From Rubripirellula lacrimiformis (GTDB lineage Bacteria; Planctomycetota; Planctomycetia; Pirellulales; Pirellulaceae): 64,000 nt of DNA. The notes below the pieces were generated by a model. That model was not told the origin of the DNA, searched no databases, and saw only the letters and a list, made by a program, of their open reading frames with translations. The stretch spans positions 6,758,001 through 6,822,000 of the forward strand of contig NZ_CP036525.1 in NCBI RefSeq assembly GCF_007741535.1. Reading direction: 5' to 3'. Below, one piece after another: positions 9,732-18,450 of this stretch. Each line of letters begins with the position of its first letter. Within the stretch, counting starts at the first letter, position 1. A program made the translations under genes and the position numbers.

Positions 9732-9860
9732 AGGCAGGCTTCGGGGGAAGCGAGTGTGGAGAAAAGGGGAGGCAGGCTTCGGGGGAAGCGAGCGTGGAGA
9801 AAAGGGGAGGCAGGCTTCGGGGAGGCAGGCTTCGGCGGAAGCGAGCGTGGGAAAGGATGC
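9731..9860. repeat. 38-bp direct repeats with internal truncation
   Basis: A unit beginning GAGGCAGGCTTCGG and continuing through GAAGCGAGCGTGGAGAAAAG starts at 9731, 9769 and 9807, so the period is 38. A shortened copy starts at 9822 after only 15 bases. The repeats abut the right arm of the inverted repeat. The unit itself contains CTTC/GAAG complementarity. It looks like a non-coding tandem expansion. Confidence 0.8.
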
Positions 9861-9917
9861 GTGGGAAGAGGGGAGGCGGGCGTAGAGGCGGCGGTGGGTG
9901 GGTAGTTTGCTGGCCGG

Positions 9918-12170
9918 TTATGCCGGGGTCGTTGTTAGTTTGGTTGACAGGACCTGTCCCATTCGCGACCAGGCTTCGGTGATCTGATGGTGGATGAACG
10001 AGGCGACCAGTACGCCGAAGACGCCCGCGGCAATGGCGGCGAACATGAACGATCGCGACGTCGATGGACTCGACAGCATCAGGGCTCCGCCCAGCAGTGG
10101 AATGATCGCTGCGATCAATCGATACAGTTCACCACGATTGATCATTCGGCTTGCACGCGCGTCGAAGTCAGCGTCCTGCATCGTCCGTCGCAAGCACAAT
10201 GGATAGAAGACAAAGGTTGCCAACCAAGCGGTTCCAAAATACGGATACGCCATCGCAATTCCGCCGCAAATCAAAGACGACATGAACAAGTGCAACGAAT
10301 CGATCATGGTAAAATCGGGACTCAAAGCTTGAAAAACCAACGGGAATAGCAAGCCTGATGAAAACCACAGCGAACCGCCAATCATGGCGGCGTTGTGCCC
10401 CAGATCCAGCATTCCAGATAGGTCCGAACTTTCAATCCGAGTATCGTAACGGGCACCGTCAACAGCACGCACCATGCTGCGAGTCTGCAGAATTGCTAAC
10501 ACCGCAGCCAGCGGAAAGTACGTCAGATTCACGATCCAAGACACCCATCGCAATGTTTCTTTCAAATGCGGTGTCTGCATGACTTCGTAAAAGTTGTAGT
10601 GGTAGTTCAATCCACCTGCGATGCCGTGCGGGATCAACAGCACCAAGCAGGCCATGATCCAAGGCGATTGCTTTGACAACCAGGACCGCAGCGATGGATC
10701 GGGCGGGTCGAACAGGGTCGCCGCCTGGGGATGAAGTGCCAGCCGTAAACGCCCCGCCATTTCGGCTCCATCGACAAATCGATCTTCCGGTGCGATCGCT
10801 AGCGCCCGCCGCAACGTTTTCTCCAGTACCCGCTGAGCCGCCTGATTGTCTCGCATCCCAGCATCACCGATGCTGTCGGAGTTTGGCGGAATCAGTGGAC
10901 GGTCGCGCGCGCTGAGCTGTTCGGTCGCAGCATCGTTCCATGACAAGGTCGTCGGTTTGACGTCGAACGGCCGGCGCCCCTGCCAAAGTTCCCACAGCAA
11001 CACACCTAACGAATACAAATCGGCGGGCTCGCGAATCTGATCTTGATCAGCATGGTTCCGATCGATGATCGCGCGCAGGTGCTCTGGCGACATGTAGGCA
11101 AGCGACCCACCAAGCGATGCCGCCTTGCCAACCTGTTCGGCAGATTCCGAGAAACTGACATTGAAATCGGCTAACTTCGGCACTCCCTCGGCCGTCAACA
11201 AGACGTTGGCCGGCTTCACGTCGCGATGCAGAATCTGCTGCGAATGCGCTTCGTGCAGCGCACGCGCCAAGTGGATGCCCACCCATGCGACCACCTGCGG
11301 CCACGGCGATTCGGCCAGCCAGCGACGGGTGGCGGAATCCTCGGGAACAATCTGCGCGGCAGACAAGAGTTGCTCGTCGACCGACTGCAGCAGCATCGTC
11401 CCGCCCATGCTGGCCACGGTCTGGGGTGTTCGCCGAGTGTCAGTGATCGTCGCTCGAGCCGACTTAACGACATCCGCCAATGTGCCACCGGGAACGAACT
11501 GCATGTACAACAGGTGCAAGGCCGGATCGGTCAGTTGCCGCTGGTCATAGACGCGCACAATGTTCGGGTGATCAAACTGAGCCAACGATTCCGATTCGCC
11601 TCCCTTGCCTCGGGAAACCTTCAGTGCCACCAACCGCCGCATTGACACCTGTTGAGCCAAATAGACATGTGCGAACGCGCCTTGGCCGAGTTTCTGCAAG
11701 ATCAGAAAATCGTCGACCGATTCCCCCAAATCGATTTCGGGCGGCGGCCCGGCAATCGATGACGATGTCATGGCGGCGATCGATTGTTCCAATGGGCCCA
11801 GCATGGCGGCGAACGCCGGATACCGCTGTTGGTATTCGGACGCATCGGGCGTTTGTCCCAAATCCTTGCGGATCTGGATCTCTTCCATCACCAAGTCCAG
11901 CGGGACATTGGCCGGCGACAACACGGCCGCATCGACGTCCAAGTATTCGTCAATGCCGCGAAACCGCCCGATGTCGGCAACCATCGCCATGTCCAACTTG
12001 ATCAATTCAACCAATGCAATTCGCCGGTCAACGATGTCGCCCACGGGCAACAACGTGGACAGTTGACTGGGTTGATCGACAGGACCGCGCAGGGCCAACG
12101 CCTCTAAACAGTCCCCTAACCAATCGTCAGATCTGGCGTCCGCGGCGTCAGAGTTGGGCAAATTATTCAC
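9918..12170 (-). CDS. Membrane-anchored Ser/Thr protein kinase (PknB-like) with multi-TM C-terminus
   Basis: 750 residues from a GTG. An N-terminal helical segment (1-150) of the kind found in planctomycete kinases precedes the kinase domain. That domain has the glycine loop LGQGAFAHVYLA near 160-170, VALKVS with the ATP-binding Lys near 180, HRDVKPAN near 315, a DFN in place of DFG near 335, and SPEH in place of APE. Six or seven hydrophobic segments follow from about 510 (for example IMACLVLLIPHGIAGG). It should phosphorylate proteins at the membrane face. It is divergent from an ECF sigma factor gene 177 bases away, a frequent planctomycete pairing that suggests a common signalling unit. 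Asp of DFN is kept, so it is probably active. Confidence 0.88.
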   Translation of the reverse strand: MNNLPNSDAADARSDDWLGDCLEALALRGPVDQPSQLSTLLPVGDIVDRRIALVELIKLDMAMVADIGRFRGIDEYLDVDAAVLSPANVPLDLVMEEIQIRKDLGQTPDASEYQQRYPAFAAMLGPLEQSIAAMTSSSIAGPPPEIDLGESVDDFLILQKLGQGAFAHVYLAQQVSMRRLVALKVSRGKGGESESLAQFDHPNIVRVYDQRQLTDPALHLLYMQFVPGGTLADVVKSARATITDTRRTPQTVASMGGTMLLQSVDEQLLSAAQIVPEDSATRRWLAESPWPQVVAWVGIHLARALHEAHSQQILHRDVKPANVLLTAEGVPKLADFNVSFSESAEQVGKAASLGGSLAYMSPEHLRAIIDRNHADQDQIREPADLYSLGVLLWELWQGRRPFDVKPTTLSWNDAATEQLSARDRPLIPPNSDSIGDAGMRDNQAAQRVLEKTLRRALAIAPEDRFVDGAEMAGRLRLALHPQAATLFDPPDPSLRSWLSKQSPWIMACLVLLIPHGIAGGLNYHYNFYEVMQTPHLKETLRWVSWIVNLTYFPLAAVLAILQTRSMVRAVDGARYDTRIESSDLSGMLDLGHNAAMIGGSLWFSSGLLFPLVFQALSPDFTMIDSLHLFMSSLICGGIAMAYPYFGTAWLATFVFYPLCLRRTMQDADFDARASRMINRGELYRLIAAIIPLLGGALMLSSPSTSRSFMFAAIAAGVFGVLVASFIHHQITEAWSRMGQVLSTKLTTTPA

Positions 12171-12334
12171 GGGGATCCGTTCAGGAAATGTACAAGGCTT
12201 CGAAGCTGGTATTCTACGGTCGTGGACTTCGCCCGGTTTGCGGCCTGTGACAAACCGAGCATTTCAACACACCTAGTGCGATGATCCGTGTGGAACTGCG
12301 ATTCTGGACCACACAATGCGACTTGGTTCCAATA

Positions 12335-12340
12335 GAGGGA
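12335..12340 (+). promoter_or_regulatory. Ribosome binding site of the ECF sigma gene
   Basis: GAGGGA lies 4 nt before ATG 12345 and 7 nt before ATG 12348. The spacing favours the second ATG; the difference is one residue. Confidence 0.6.
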
Positions 12341-12347
12341 AACGATG

Positions 12348-12986
12348 ATGGATGCACCCGATCAAGATCGAGACGACGAATCCTCGGATCAAGCACTGCT
12401 ATCCCAAATCCATCAGCGCGACCCTGATGCGTTGGCTCGTTATATCGAATCCCATCGGTCCAGCCTGACCGGATTTGTCAGATCCATCACTAGCGACCGA
12501 TTGCTGGGGACGATCGAACTGGACGACCTGCTGCAAGAAATCTGCACGACGGCGATCAGCAGCTTGGGGACCGCCCCGCTGGACCAATACGAACCGATGC
12601 AATGGCTGCAGCAACTCGCTCGCCGCCGAGTCGTTGACGCCCACCGGTTTCATTTTGGCGCCCAGCGCCGTGATACCGGACGTCAACAATCGCTGCATGC
12701 AGCGGCGGGTGACGAAGGGATGGGACTGGAACATTTGCTGGCCGCCAGCATGACGTCGCCCAGCGCCGCGTTCAGCCAAGATGTTCGGTTGAACCGCATG
12801 CAGCAGGCGATCGCGGAATTGGGCGAAGAACAACGCACTGTCATCCGGTTGCGATACGTCGACGGTCTGCCGACCAAACAAATCGCCCAACAGCTAGGCA
12901 AAACCGACGTGGCCATCCGAGTGCTGTTGTCCCGCAGTATGCGTCAGCTGGAAAAACAACTCGAAGACGTCAAACCAAGCCGATAG
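12348..12986 (+). CDS. ECF-type RNA polymerase sigma factor
   Basis: 212 residues. Region 2 is visible at about 20-100 (ALLSQIHQRDPDALARYIES, ELDDLLQEICTTAI, then LARRRVVDAHRF). Region 4 at about 155-205 (LGEEQRTVIRLRYVDGLPTK then IAQQLGKTDVAIRVLLSR) contains the helix-turn-helix that reads the -35 element. No anti-sigma gene is adjacent; the neighbour in divergent orientation is a membrane Ser/Thr kinase, so control by phosphorylation rather than an anti-sigma factor is plausible but inferred. It resembles the planctomycete ECF groups linked to protein kinases. Confidence 0.9.
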   Translation: MDAPDQDRDDESSDQALLSQIHQRDPDALARYIESHRSSLTGFVRSITSDRLLGTIELDDLLQEICTTAISSLGTAPLDQYEPMQWLQQLARRRVVDAHRFHFGAQRRDTGRQQSLHAAAGDEGMGLEHLLAASMTSPSAAFSQDVRLNRMQQAIAELGEEQRTVIRLRYVDGLPTKQIAQQLGKTDVAIRVLLSRSMRQLEKQLEDVKPSR

Positions 12987-13025
12987 GTCCATCACTCGGT
13001 AAGTCACCCCAATGAACCGGATGGA

Positions 13026-13439
13026 TCAACATTCGCCTTGAAATGTATCACGCATGTCCATCGGCATGCGGTAGTGGACCCAGCCCGGCAACGCAGCCCG
13101 GACGATCGTCGGCTTGCCCAACGAAGCTTTCACGCGGTGCGAATACAAACGGTTCTCGCTTTCCACACGGTGGATTTGGTCCCACGGGATCATCAAAGGC
13201 GGATGACCGAGCCGAAAAATCCACGGCATCGCCATGCGAAGCCCCTGATCGTTGATGCCAAACGTGACGACCGAGTGATACTGGATCGCGCCCAACGTGG
13301 CTGACCGAAAACGGCCCGTTTCATCGGCATCAAATTCATCGCATCGATAGCGGCGGGCCAAACGATCCCACCCGCTGATTCGAGCCATCAGAAAGCTAAC
13401 GAAGATCCAGGCAGTCGGTATCAGCAGTAGATAGACCAT
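13026..13439 (-). CDS. Small membrane protein of unknown function
   Basis: 137 residues with one N-terminal membrane segment (MVYLLLIPTAWIFVSFLMA) and a soluble part with beta-rich, PH-like appearance (FGINDQGLRMAMPWIFRLGH, then PLMIPWDQIHRVES). It starts 6 bases after the stop of the PIN-TRAM gene on the same strand, so the two are almost certainly co-transcribed. I do not recognise a family. A role at the membrane linked to the PIN-TRAM protein is inference. Confidence 0.7.
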   Translation of the reverse strand: MVYLLLIPTAWIFVSFLMARISGWDRLARRYRCDEFDADETGRFRSATLGAIQYHSVVTFGINDQGLRMAMPWIFRLGHPPLMIPWDQIHRVESENRLYSHRVKASLGKPTIVRAALPGWVHYRMPMDMRDTFQGEC

Positions 13440-13445
13440 CGCCGA

Positions 13446-14453
13446 CTAGCGGCTTTCGACTTTGGAAAAGATCATCTTGCCAGCGTTCGTTTGCAAAGTA
13501 CTGGTGACGCGAACGTCCAGTTCTTGGCCAATTCGATTGCGGGCCCCTTCGATGACGACCATCGTGCCATCGTCCAAGTATCCGATCCCCTGCTCGGGAC
13601 CTTCGCCCGCCTTGATCACTTTCAAACGGAACGTTTCGTCCGGCAGGAACACGGGACGCAAAGCGTTACTGATCTCGTTCAAGTTGATCACGGGAACATT
13701 GTGCAACTTGGCAACTTTGTTCAGATTGAAATCGCCAGTGACGACCTTGCCTTCCAAGTGCTTGGCCAACAAGACCAGCTTCAGGTCGACGGTCTGGCCA
13801 GCCAACTCGGGCAGCTCGCGATCGAAGATCATCAAGTCCACATTGTCGTCCGCTCGCATTCGGTTCAGCACATCCAGTCCGCGACGACCACGGGTTCGGC
13901 GAAGCTTGTCACCACTGTCCGCAATCGCTTGCAGCTCGGTTAAGGCGAATCGCGGCATGATCAACTGATTGTCAAAGATCCCCGTCCCTACCAGATCGGC
14001 GATCCGCCCATCGATCACCACGCTGGTGTCCAAAACCAAGGGCTTGAACCCTTTGACCTCTCGCACAAATTCAACGTAGGGAATCAGGAATCGGAAGTCG
14101 TCCTTGGTTTGCAACAACACGCTGACACAGGTGTAGCAAAGAATCAAAGCCATCACCATTTGCGGGACTGCTGGCCCCAAGGATGTCGACGCCAGCAGCG
14201 GGGCCAGCGCGATCGACAACACGTATGTCAGCAACCAACCAATCAGCAATCCAAAGTAGACCGACGAAATGGTGTCGATCTTCTTCTTTGGCGCATAGAT
14301 ATCACCAACGACCACGGCAACCGCGATCCCCATGGTGCCGGCAAAGACCAACCAAGGCACGGTTGTGGAGGTGTCCGACAACTGTGTGTTGATGATCGCC
14401 GAAACGCCACCGGCGCACAGCAAAAATAGAAATCGCAGGATGATCAGGGCCAT
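13446..14453 (-). CDS. PIN-TRAM membrane protein, YacL-like putative RNase
   Basis: 335 residues. Four hydrophobic segments fill the first ~125 residues. A PIN domain (LVLDTSVVIDGRIADLV near 145, with acidic metal ligands; later VVTGDFNLNKVA) is followed by a C-terminal TRAM RNA-binding domain (EGPEQGIGYLDDGTMVVIEG). This is the architecture of the YacL family, membrane-bound proteins thought to act as nucleases. The PIN Asp residues look intact. It is followed after 6 bases by a small membrane protein gene. Confidence 0.88.
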   Translation of the reverse strand: MALIILRFLFLLCAGGVSAIINTQLSDTSTTVPWLVFAGTMGIAVAVVVGDIYAPKKKIDTISSVYFGLLIGWLLTYVLSIALAPLLASTSLGPAVPQMVMALILCYTCVSVLLQTKDDFRFLIPYVEFVREVKGFKPLVLDTSVVIDGRIADLVGTGIFDNQLIMPRFALTELQAIADSGDKLRRTRGRRGLDVLNRMRADDNVDLMIFDRELPELAGQTVDLKLVLLAKHLEGKVVTGDFNLNKVAKLHNVPVINLNEISNALRPVFLPDETFRLKVIKAGEGPEQGIGYLDDGTMVVIEGARNRIGQELDVRVTSTLQTNAGKMIFSKVESR

Positions 14454-14847
14454 AGAACCGGTCGCCCGCTAATGCTCGTGAAGGGAGGGGTAGGACGTGG
14501 AACGATACGCCAGAATGTCGTTCCACGACCCGCAGTGTAAATCAGCTCTGACCATGTCCCCAGGGGATGGGGCGGCCAATCCGAGGATCATCGACAACGT
14601 TTACGCCGTCGGATCGAACTCAGACTGCCAAGATACACGACGCCACTGTACGGGCGTCAACATAATGAACCAGAAAAATCTTACCGCGAATCTCGCCGCA
14701 AACGCACCGATGATGGCATTCGGCGACTAAAACTCCCCACCCGCCAATCGCAGTCCAGCACTAGCCATCGCTTGGATCGGCGGGCGAAACGAATTCGCCA
14801 GCGATTCCCCCAAAGGGCATCCAAGATCGGACGCCCGATCCATAGCT
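14454..14847. other. Intergenic region between respiratory operon end and PIN-TRAM gene
   Basis: 394 bases. No gene is supported here. A 77-codon open frame at 14497-14730 has no ribosome site and no recognisable content. The small hairpin at 14825-14840 next to the last operon gene is listed separately. Confidence 0.5.
14825..14840 (-). terminator. Small hairpin after the last oxidase gene
   Basis: GATCGG (14825-14830) pairs with CCGATC (14835-14840) around ACGC, 8 bases beyond the stop of the subunit IV gene. It is short and lacks a T-tract, so it is only a weak candidate for the operon terminator. Confidence 0.3.
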
Positions 14848-15231
14848 TTAAACTTCGGCGACGGCCGGAACCACGTCATCCACGATCGGTTCGAACGAAT
14901 CCGAGGTCATCTGGCTGTCGCTGAGCGTGAAAATCACAAACAGGCCGACGAACACAAACGAACCGACGAACACGATGATGTTGAACGGCTTGTCCCAAGC
15001 CAAGTGCATGAAGAACAGCCCGACCAGAACGGCCTTGACGGTCGCGATCCCCATGACGACATAGATATCCATGCTACCGATGTCAAAGCTAGCCTGGGCA
15101 ACCGTGACGATTGTCAGGAAGACCAGTGCGGCGAACACCGCTAGCAACATCGATACCGGCATCGGGTGCGCGAAATCGTAACCTTCTTTACCATGACCAT
15201 GGCCGTCATCAGTGTGACCGTGTGCAGACAT
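14848..15231 (-). CDS. Cytochrome c oxidase subunit IV, caa3 type
   Basis: 127 residues. A His/Gly/Asp-rich N-terminus (MSAHGHTDDGHGHGKEGYDF) is followed by three membrane segments (SMLLAVFAALVFLTIVTVA; VVMGIATVKAVLVGLFFMHL; IIVFVGSFVFVGLFVIFTL). The second carries the conserved K-x-x-x-V-x-x-x-F-M-H block of the prokaryotic subunit IV family. The start at 15231 is chosen over an upstream extension to 15417 because that extension overlaps the subunit III gene. It is the last gene of the ACIII-oxidase operon. Subunit IV stabilises the oxidase and is not catalytic. Confidence 0.88.
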   Translation of the reverse strand: MSAHGHTDDGHGHGKEGYDFAHPMPVSMLLAVFAALVFLTIVTVAQASFDIGSMDIYVVMGIATVKAVLVGLFFMHLAWDKPFNIIVFVGSFVFVGLFVIFTLSDSQMTSDSFEPIVDDVVPAVAEV

Positions 15232-15281
15232 CGTGTTTTCTTTATCGTGATCGTCAGTAGGAATGAATCGTCCGAGACGGC

Positions 15282-16454
15282 TTAGCGAATCAGGTATAGC
15301 AAGGGGAACAGATAGATCCAGATCAAGTCGACCAAGTGCCAATACAGACCGACATAGTCCACTGGCCCAAAGTATTGTCGATTGAAATCTTGACGAACCG
15401 ATCGGATCAACAGCCAAACCAGAACGCCGATCCCACCCAGAATGTGAATCGCGTGAACACCGGTCATGCAGTAGTAGATGCTGAAGAAAACACCGGCGGT
15501 GCGTGGCGTCAGCACGTTTTCCTGAACCTTCGAAATCCCACCTTCGATATTGGACGAATCGTTGATGACCGATCCAGCGGCAAGAGCCGACTGCTGCTGG
15601 CGAGCGATCAATTCGCTTTGCATTCCCGAGTTCGTTGCGTCGGTGGCCAATCGTTCTTGAATGTCAAAGTCACTGTTGGCACTCAACTGCGTCCCAGCCG
15701 CTTCGATTTCATGAACGGCGTGCGATTCGTCTGCGTGTTCTTCCGCGTGCGCCTCGGCAAGGTGATCGGCACCATGACCTTCGTCGCCGCCACTTTCCAA
15801 GATGACACCCAAGCCAACGCCAACAAAGAAGCAAGCACAGACCACGGTCAGCGGCATCGCACATGCGGCATGGAACTTGTTCCCGCGAACGATCGACACG
15901 ATCCACCACAGCACCACACCGACCAACAGGATGGCGAACGGCAGACACAAGTACAGCAGATAGTTTGGTTGATCGGCTGGATGCGGGTTCGCCGGGTCGT
16001 AGGTGAACATCCCGGCGGGCAGCAAACCCATCGTCCATTTGTGGGAATATTCGATCGATTTCACGCCCAAGAAGATCATCGCACAGGACAGCGTCGCGGC
16101 CAGCATCCCGGTCAGCTTCTTGTATTCTTCGGTTTGCGAGCAACGCACGGCCCAGGCCATGGTCAGCGAACTGAACAACAGCACGCCGGTGTTGATCGCA
16201 CCCAGCTTGGTGTTCAAAAACTGGCTGCAACCTTCGAAGACTTCTGGACGCAGCATCCGAAACATCGCATAGGCACAGAACATACCGCTAAAAAACAGCA
16301 CTTCGGTGACGAGGAACAACCAGATGCCCAACTTGCCACTATCGAACTGTTGTTCGGGGGTGTCAAAGTGGTGCGCCAAGAACGACGGATGGTCATGATC
16401 GTCGTGGCCATGCGCGTCATGCGCGTTGTCAGGGGCGGCGTCGATGGTGGACAT
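15282..16454 (-). CDS. coxC: Cytochrome c oxidase subunit III with large insertion
   Basis: 390 residues, long for a subunit III of about 200-260. The start is His-rich (HDAHGHDDHDHPSFLAHHF), then the usual helices appear (KLGIWLFLVTEVLFFSGMFC, with the conserved Glu). The end is canonical (GVHAIHILGGIGVLVWLLIR and GLYWHLVDLIWIYLFPLLYL). Between them, about residues 205-300 form a hydrophilic, His/Glu/Ala-rich insertion (HLAEAHAEEHADESHAVHEI) that is not part of the usual fold. The gene lies between subunits I and IV in the operon. Its part of the complex surrounds the proton and oxygen path in subunit I. Confidence 0.92.
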   Translation of the reverse strand: MSTIDAAPDNAHDAHGHDDHDHPSFLAHHFDTPEQQFDSGKLGIWLFLVTEVLFFSGMFCAYAMFRMLRPEVFEGCSQFLNTKLGAINTGVLLFSSLTMAWAVRCSQTEEYKKLTGMLAATLSCAMIFLGVKSIEYSHKWTMGLLPAGMFTYDPANPHPADQPNYLLYLCLPFAILLVGVVLWWIVSIVRGNKFHAACAMPLTVVCACFFVGVGLGVILESGGDEGHGADHLAEAHAEEHADESHAVHEIEAAGTQLSANSDFDIQERLATDATNSGMQSELIARQQQSALAAGSVINDSSNIEGGISKVQENVLTPRTAGVFFSIYYCMTGVHAIHILGGIGVLVWLLIRSVRQDFNRQYFGPVDYVGLYWHLVDLIWIYLFPLLYLIR

Positions 16455-16635
16455 GAGTTGAGAATGTCTGATAAAGGGTGCGGACGAACGGGCGTCATCC
16501 TACAAATAAATGAAAAGTTACGTAGTCCCAACCAGTGTTGGCAGGAACAAAATTGTCATCTGCGGAAACAGGTTCTGCGTCCACATCGCCTCAGCGCCCT
16601 CGGTCAAGAGGACACGCTGGACGACCGGCTACCGA

Positions 16636-18384
16636 TCAGTGGCCGCCATCGGCATGGGCGGGAACCGATTTGGGCGACTCTTCGGGAGCCAGCTTTCGCT
16701 CCGGCTCGGTTGAAACGTATCGCTCGTTTTCCTGGTCCCATTCCACGTTGCTGAAGTCGTAGGGATCGCCCACAACCGGTGCACGTTCAAAGTTATAGAA
16801 CGGCGGGGGACTGGTGCAGTGCCATTCCAGGGTTGCACCGCCCCAAGGGTTGGCCGGTGCTCGTTTGCCTCGTACCAACGATGCCAACAGTACGACCAAT
16901 GCGATCACCAATCCAATTCCCAGCGTCAGTGCACCGTAGGTGCTCATTTGATGCAGGAATGCGAATTCCGGGTCGTAGGTTGCGTAACGGCGAGGCATTC
17001 CGCGGCTGCCCAGGACAAACTGCGGCAAGAACGTCAGGTTGAAACCGATGAAGATGATCACGGCAGCCAGGCGGCCGCCCCATTCGCTGTACATCTTGCC
17101 GAACAATTTCGGCCACCAGTGGAAGACACCGCCCAAGAACGCGATCAGCGTTCCGCCGACCATCACGTAGTGAAAGTGAGCGACGACAAAGTACGTGTCG
17201 TGAAGGTGTTGGTCCGTCGCCAAGGTTCCCAGGTGCAATCCTGTCAAACCACCAATTGTGAACAAGAAGATGAACGCGATGGCGAAGCACATCGGAGTCG
17301 TCAGGCTGATCGATCCCTTGTACATCGTCGCGATCCAGTTGAACACCTTGATGGCCGATGGAACCGAAACGGTAAACGTCAAAGCACTGAAGATGATCGT
17401 CGTCAGCGGGCTCATTCCGGCGGTGAACATGTGGTGTCCCCAAACCAAGAAACCCAACAGGGCGATCGCGATCGACGAATACGCGATGAAGCGATAACCG
17501 AAGATTCGCTTGTGGCTGTGAACGCTGATCAAATCGCTGATCACGCCGAAGGCCGGCAGAATCATGATGTACACGGCCGGGTGACTGTAGAACCAGAAAA
17601 AGTGCTGGTAGGTCACCGGGTCGCCGTTGAATTCTGGATCGAAGATCCCAATATGCATGGTGCGTTCAGCGATCAACAGCAGCAGCGTGATGCCCAACAC
17701 GGGCGTCGCCAAAACCTGAATGATGCTGGTCGAATAGGTCGCCCACAGGAACAGCGGCATGCGGAACCACGTCATCCCCGGTGGACGCATGGTGTTGATC
17801 GTCACGATGAAGTTCAAACCGGTAAAGATCGAACTGAAGCCCAGAATGAAGGCTCCCATCGTGGCCGCGATCACCGAGGTGTCCGTGGTCGTGCTGTAAG
17901 GCGTGTAGAACGTCCATCCGGTGTCCAGCCCAGTGCTGAAAAGTGCCGCGATGAAGAAAATCGCACCGATGCACCAGAGGTAAAAACTGGTCAGGTTCAG
18001 CCGGGGGAACGCCACATCTTTCGCCCCCAACATCACCGGGACAAGGAAGTTCCCCAGGGCCGCCGGAATGCTTGGGATGATGAACAAGAACACCATCACT
18101 GCACCGTGCAGCGTGAACACCTGGTTGTAATAGTTATTCGCTTCGGCACCCTTGAAGATCATCCCTTCGGGAAGAAACAGGTGCAACCGAATCAGCAGTG
18201 CCAGCAGCCCCGCAAACGCGAAGGATACGGTCACGCCGATCAGGTACATCACACCGATCCGCTTGTGATCCAAGGTGAAGATCCAGCTGAGCGCACCCTT
18301 TGAATTGGTGAGATAGTTCTCGCTCGCGGTCGGATACCCCGGATCGCGAATGACGGATCCTTTCGGAAGTGAACCGGATGACAT
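16636..18384 (-). CDS. coxA: Cytochrome c oxidase subunit I (caa3 type)
   Basis: 582 residues with about 12 or more membrane helices. Catalytic residues are visible: the [15 protein letters not shown] block near 265 (CuB His and the cross-linked Tyr region), [10 protein letters not shown] near 313 (two CuB His), and [16 protein letters not shown] near 395 (heme His ligands). The K-channel and D-channel segments are in the expected order. The start [11 protein letters not shown] is supported by the [14 protein letters not shown] block at 37. The C-terminus ([14 protein letters not shown]) is His-containing. It reduces oxygen to water and pumps protons in the cytoplasmic membrane. Confidence 0.97.
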   Translation of the reverse strand: MSSGSLPKGSVIRDPGYPTASENYLTNSKGALSWIFTLDHKRIGVMYLIGVTVSFAFAGLLALLIRLHLFLPEGMIFKGAEANNYYNQVFTLHGAVMVFLFIIPSIPAALGNFLVPVMLGAKDVAFPRLNLTSFYLWCIGAIFFIAALFSTGLDTGWTFYTPYSTTTDTSVIAATMGAFILGFSSIFTGLNFIVTINTMRPPGMTWFRMPLFLWATYSTSIIQVLATPVLGITLLLLIAERTMHIGIFDPEFNGDPVTYQHFFWFYSHPAVYIMILPAFGVISDLISVHSHKRIFGYRFIAYSSIAIALLGFLVWGHHMFTAGMSPLTTIIFSALTFTVSVPSAIKVFNWIATMYKGSISLTTPMCFAIAFIFLFTIGGLTGLHLGTLATDQHLHDTYFVVAHFHYVMVGGTLIAFLGGVFHWWPKLFGKMYSEWGGRLAAVIIFIGFNLTFLPQFVLGSRGMPRRYATYDPEFAFLHQMSTYGALTLGIGLVIALVVLLASLVRGKRAPANPWGGATLEWHCTSPPPFYNFERAPVVGDPYDFSNVEWDQENERYVSTEPERKLAPEESPKSVPAHADGGH

Positions 18385-18450
18385 GGGAATGGCCTCTAAA
18401 ACGAATGGTTCGATGTGTGTTGTGTGTGGGACAGATGGTCAGCGAAGGGG

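Larger units (their letters stand above)
9607..9917. other. GC-rich repeat-bearing intergenic region
   Basis: 311 bases between convergent genes (the CARDB-like gene and the kinase). The content is a 26-bp inverted repeat and a series of 38-bp direct repeats, annotated separately. Short open frames across it are repeat translations. Confidence 0.7.

Noticed and set aside
9947-9959. GACAGG-A-CCTGTC palindrome
   Set aside because: It lies inside the coding sequence of the kinase's C-terminal region and has no supporting context as an operator.
9497-9982. Gly/Arg/Glu-rich open frames across the 38-bp repeats
   Set aside because: Repeat translation in three frames with no conserved content; they overlap the true genes on each side.
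14497-14730. 77-codon open frame between the PIN-TRAM gene and the oxidase operon
   Set aside because: No ribosome site, no hydrophobic or domain feature.
16819-18303. 494-codon open frame antisense to coxA
   Set aside because: Charged, low-complexity product opposite a membrane protein gene; typical antisense artefact.
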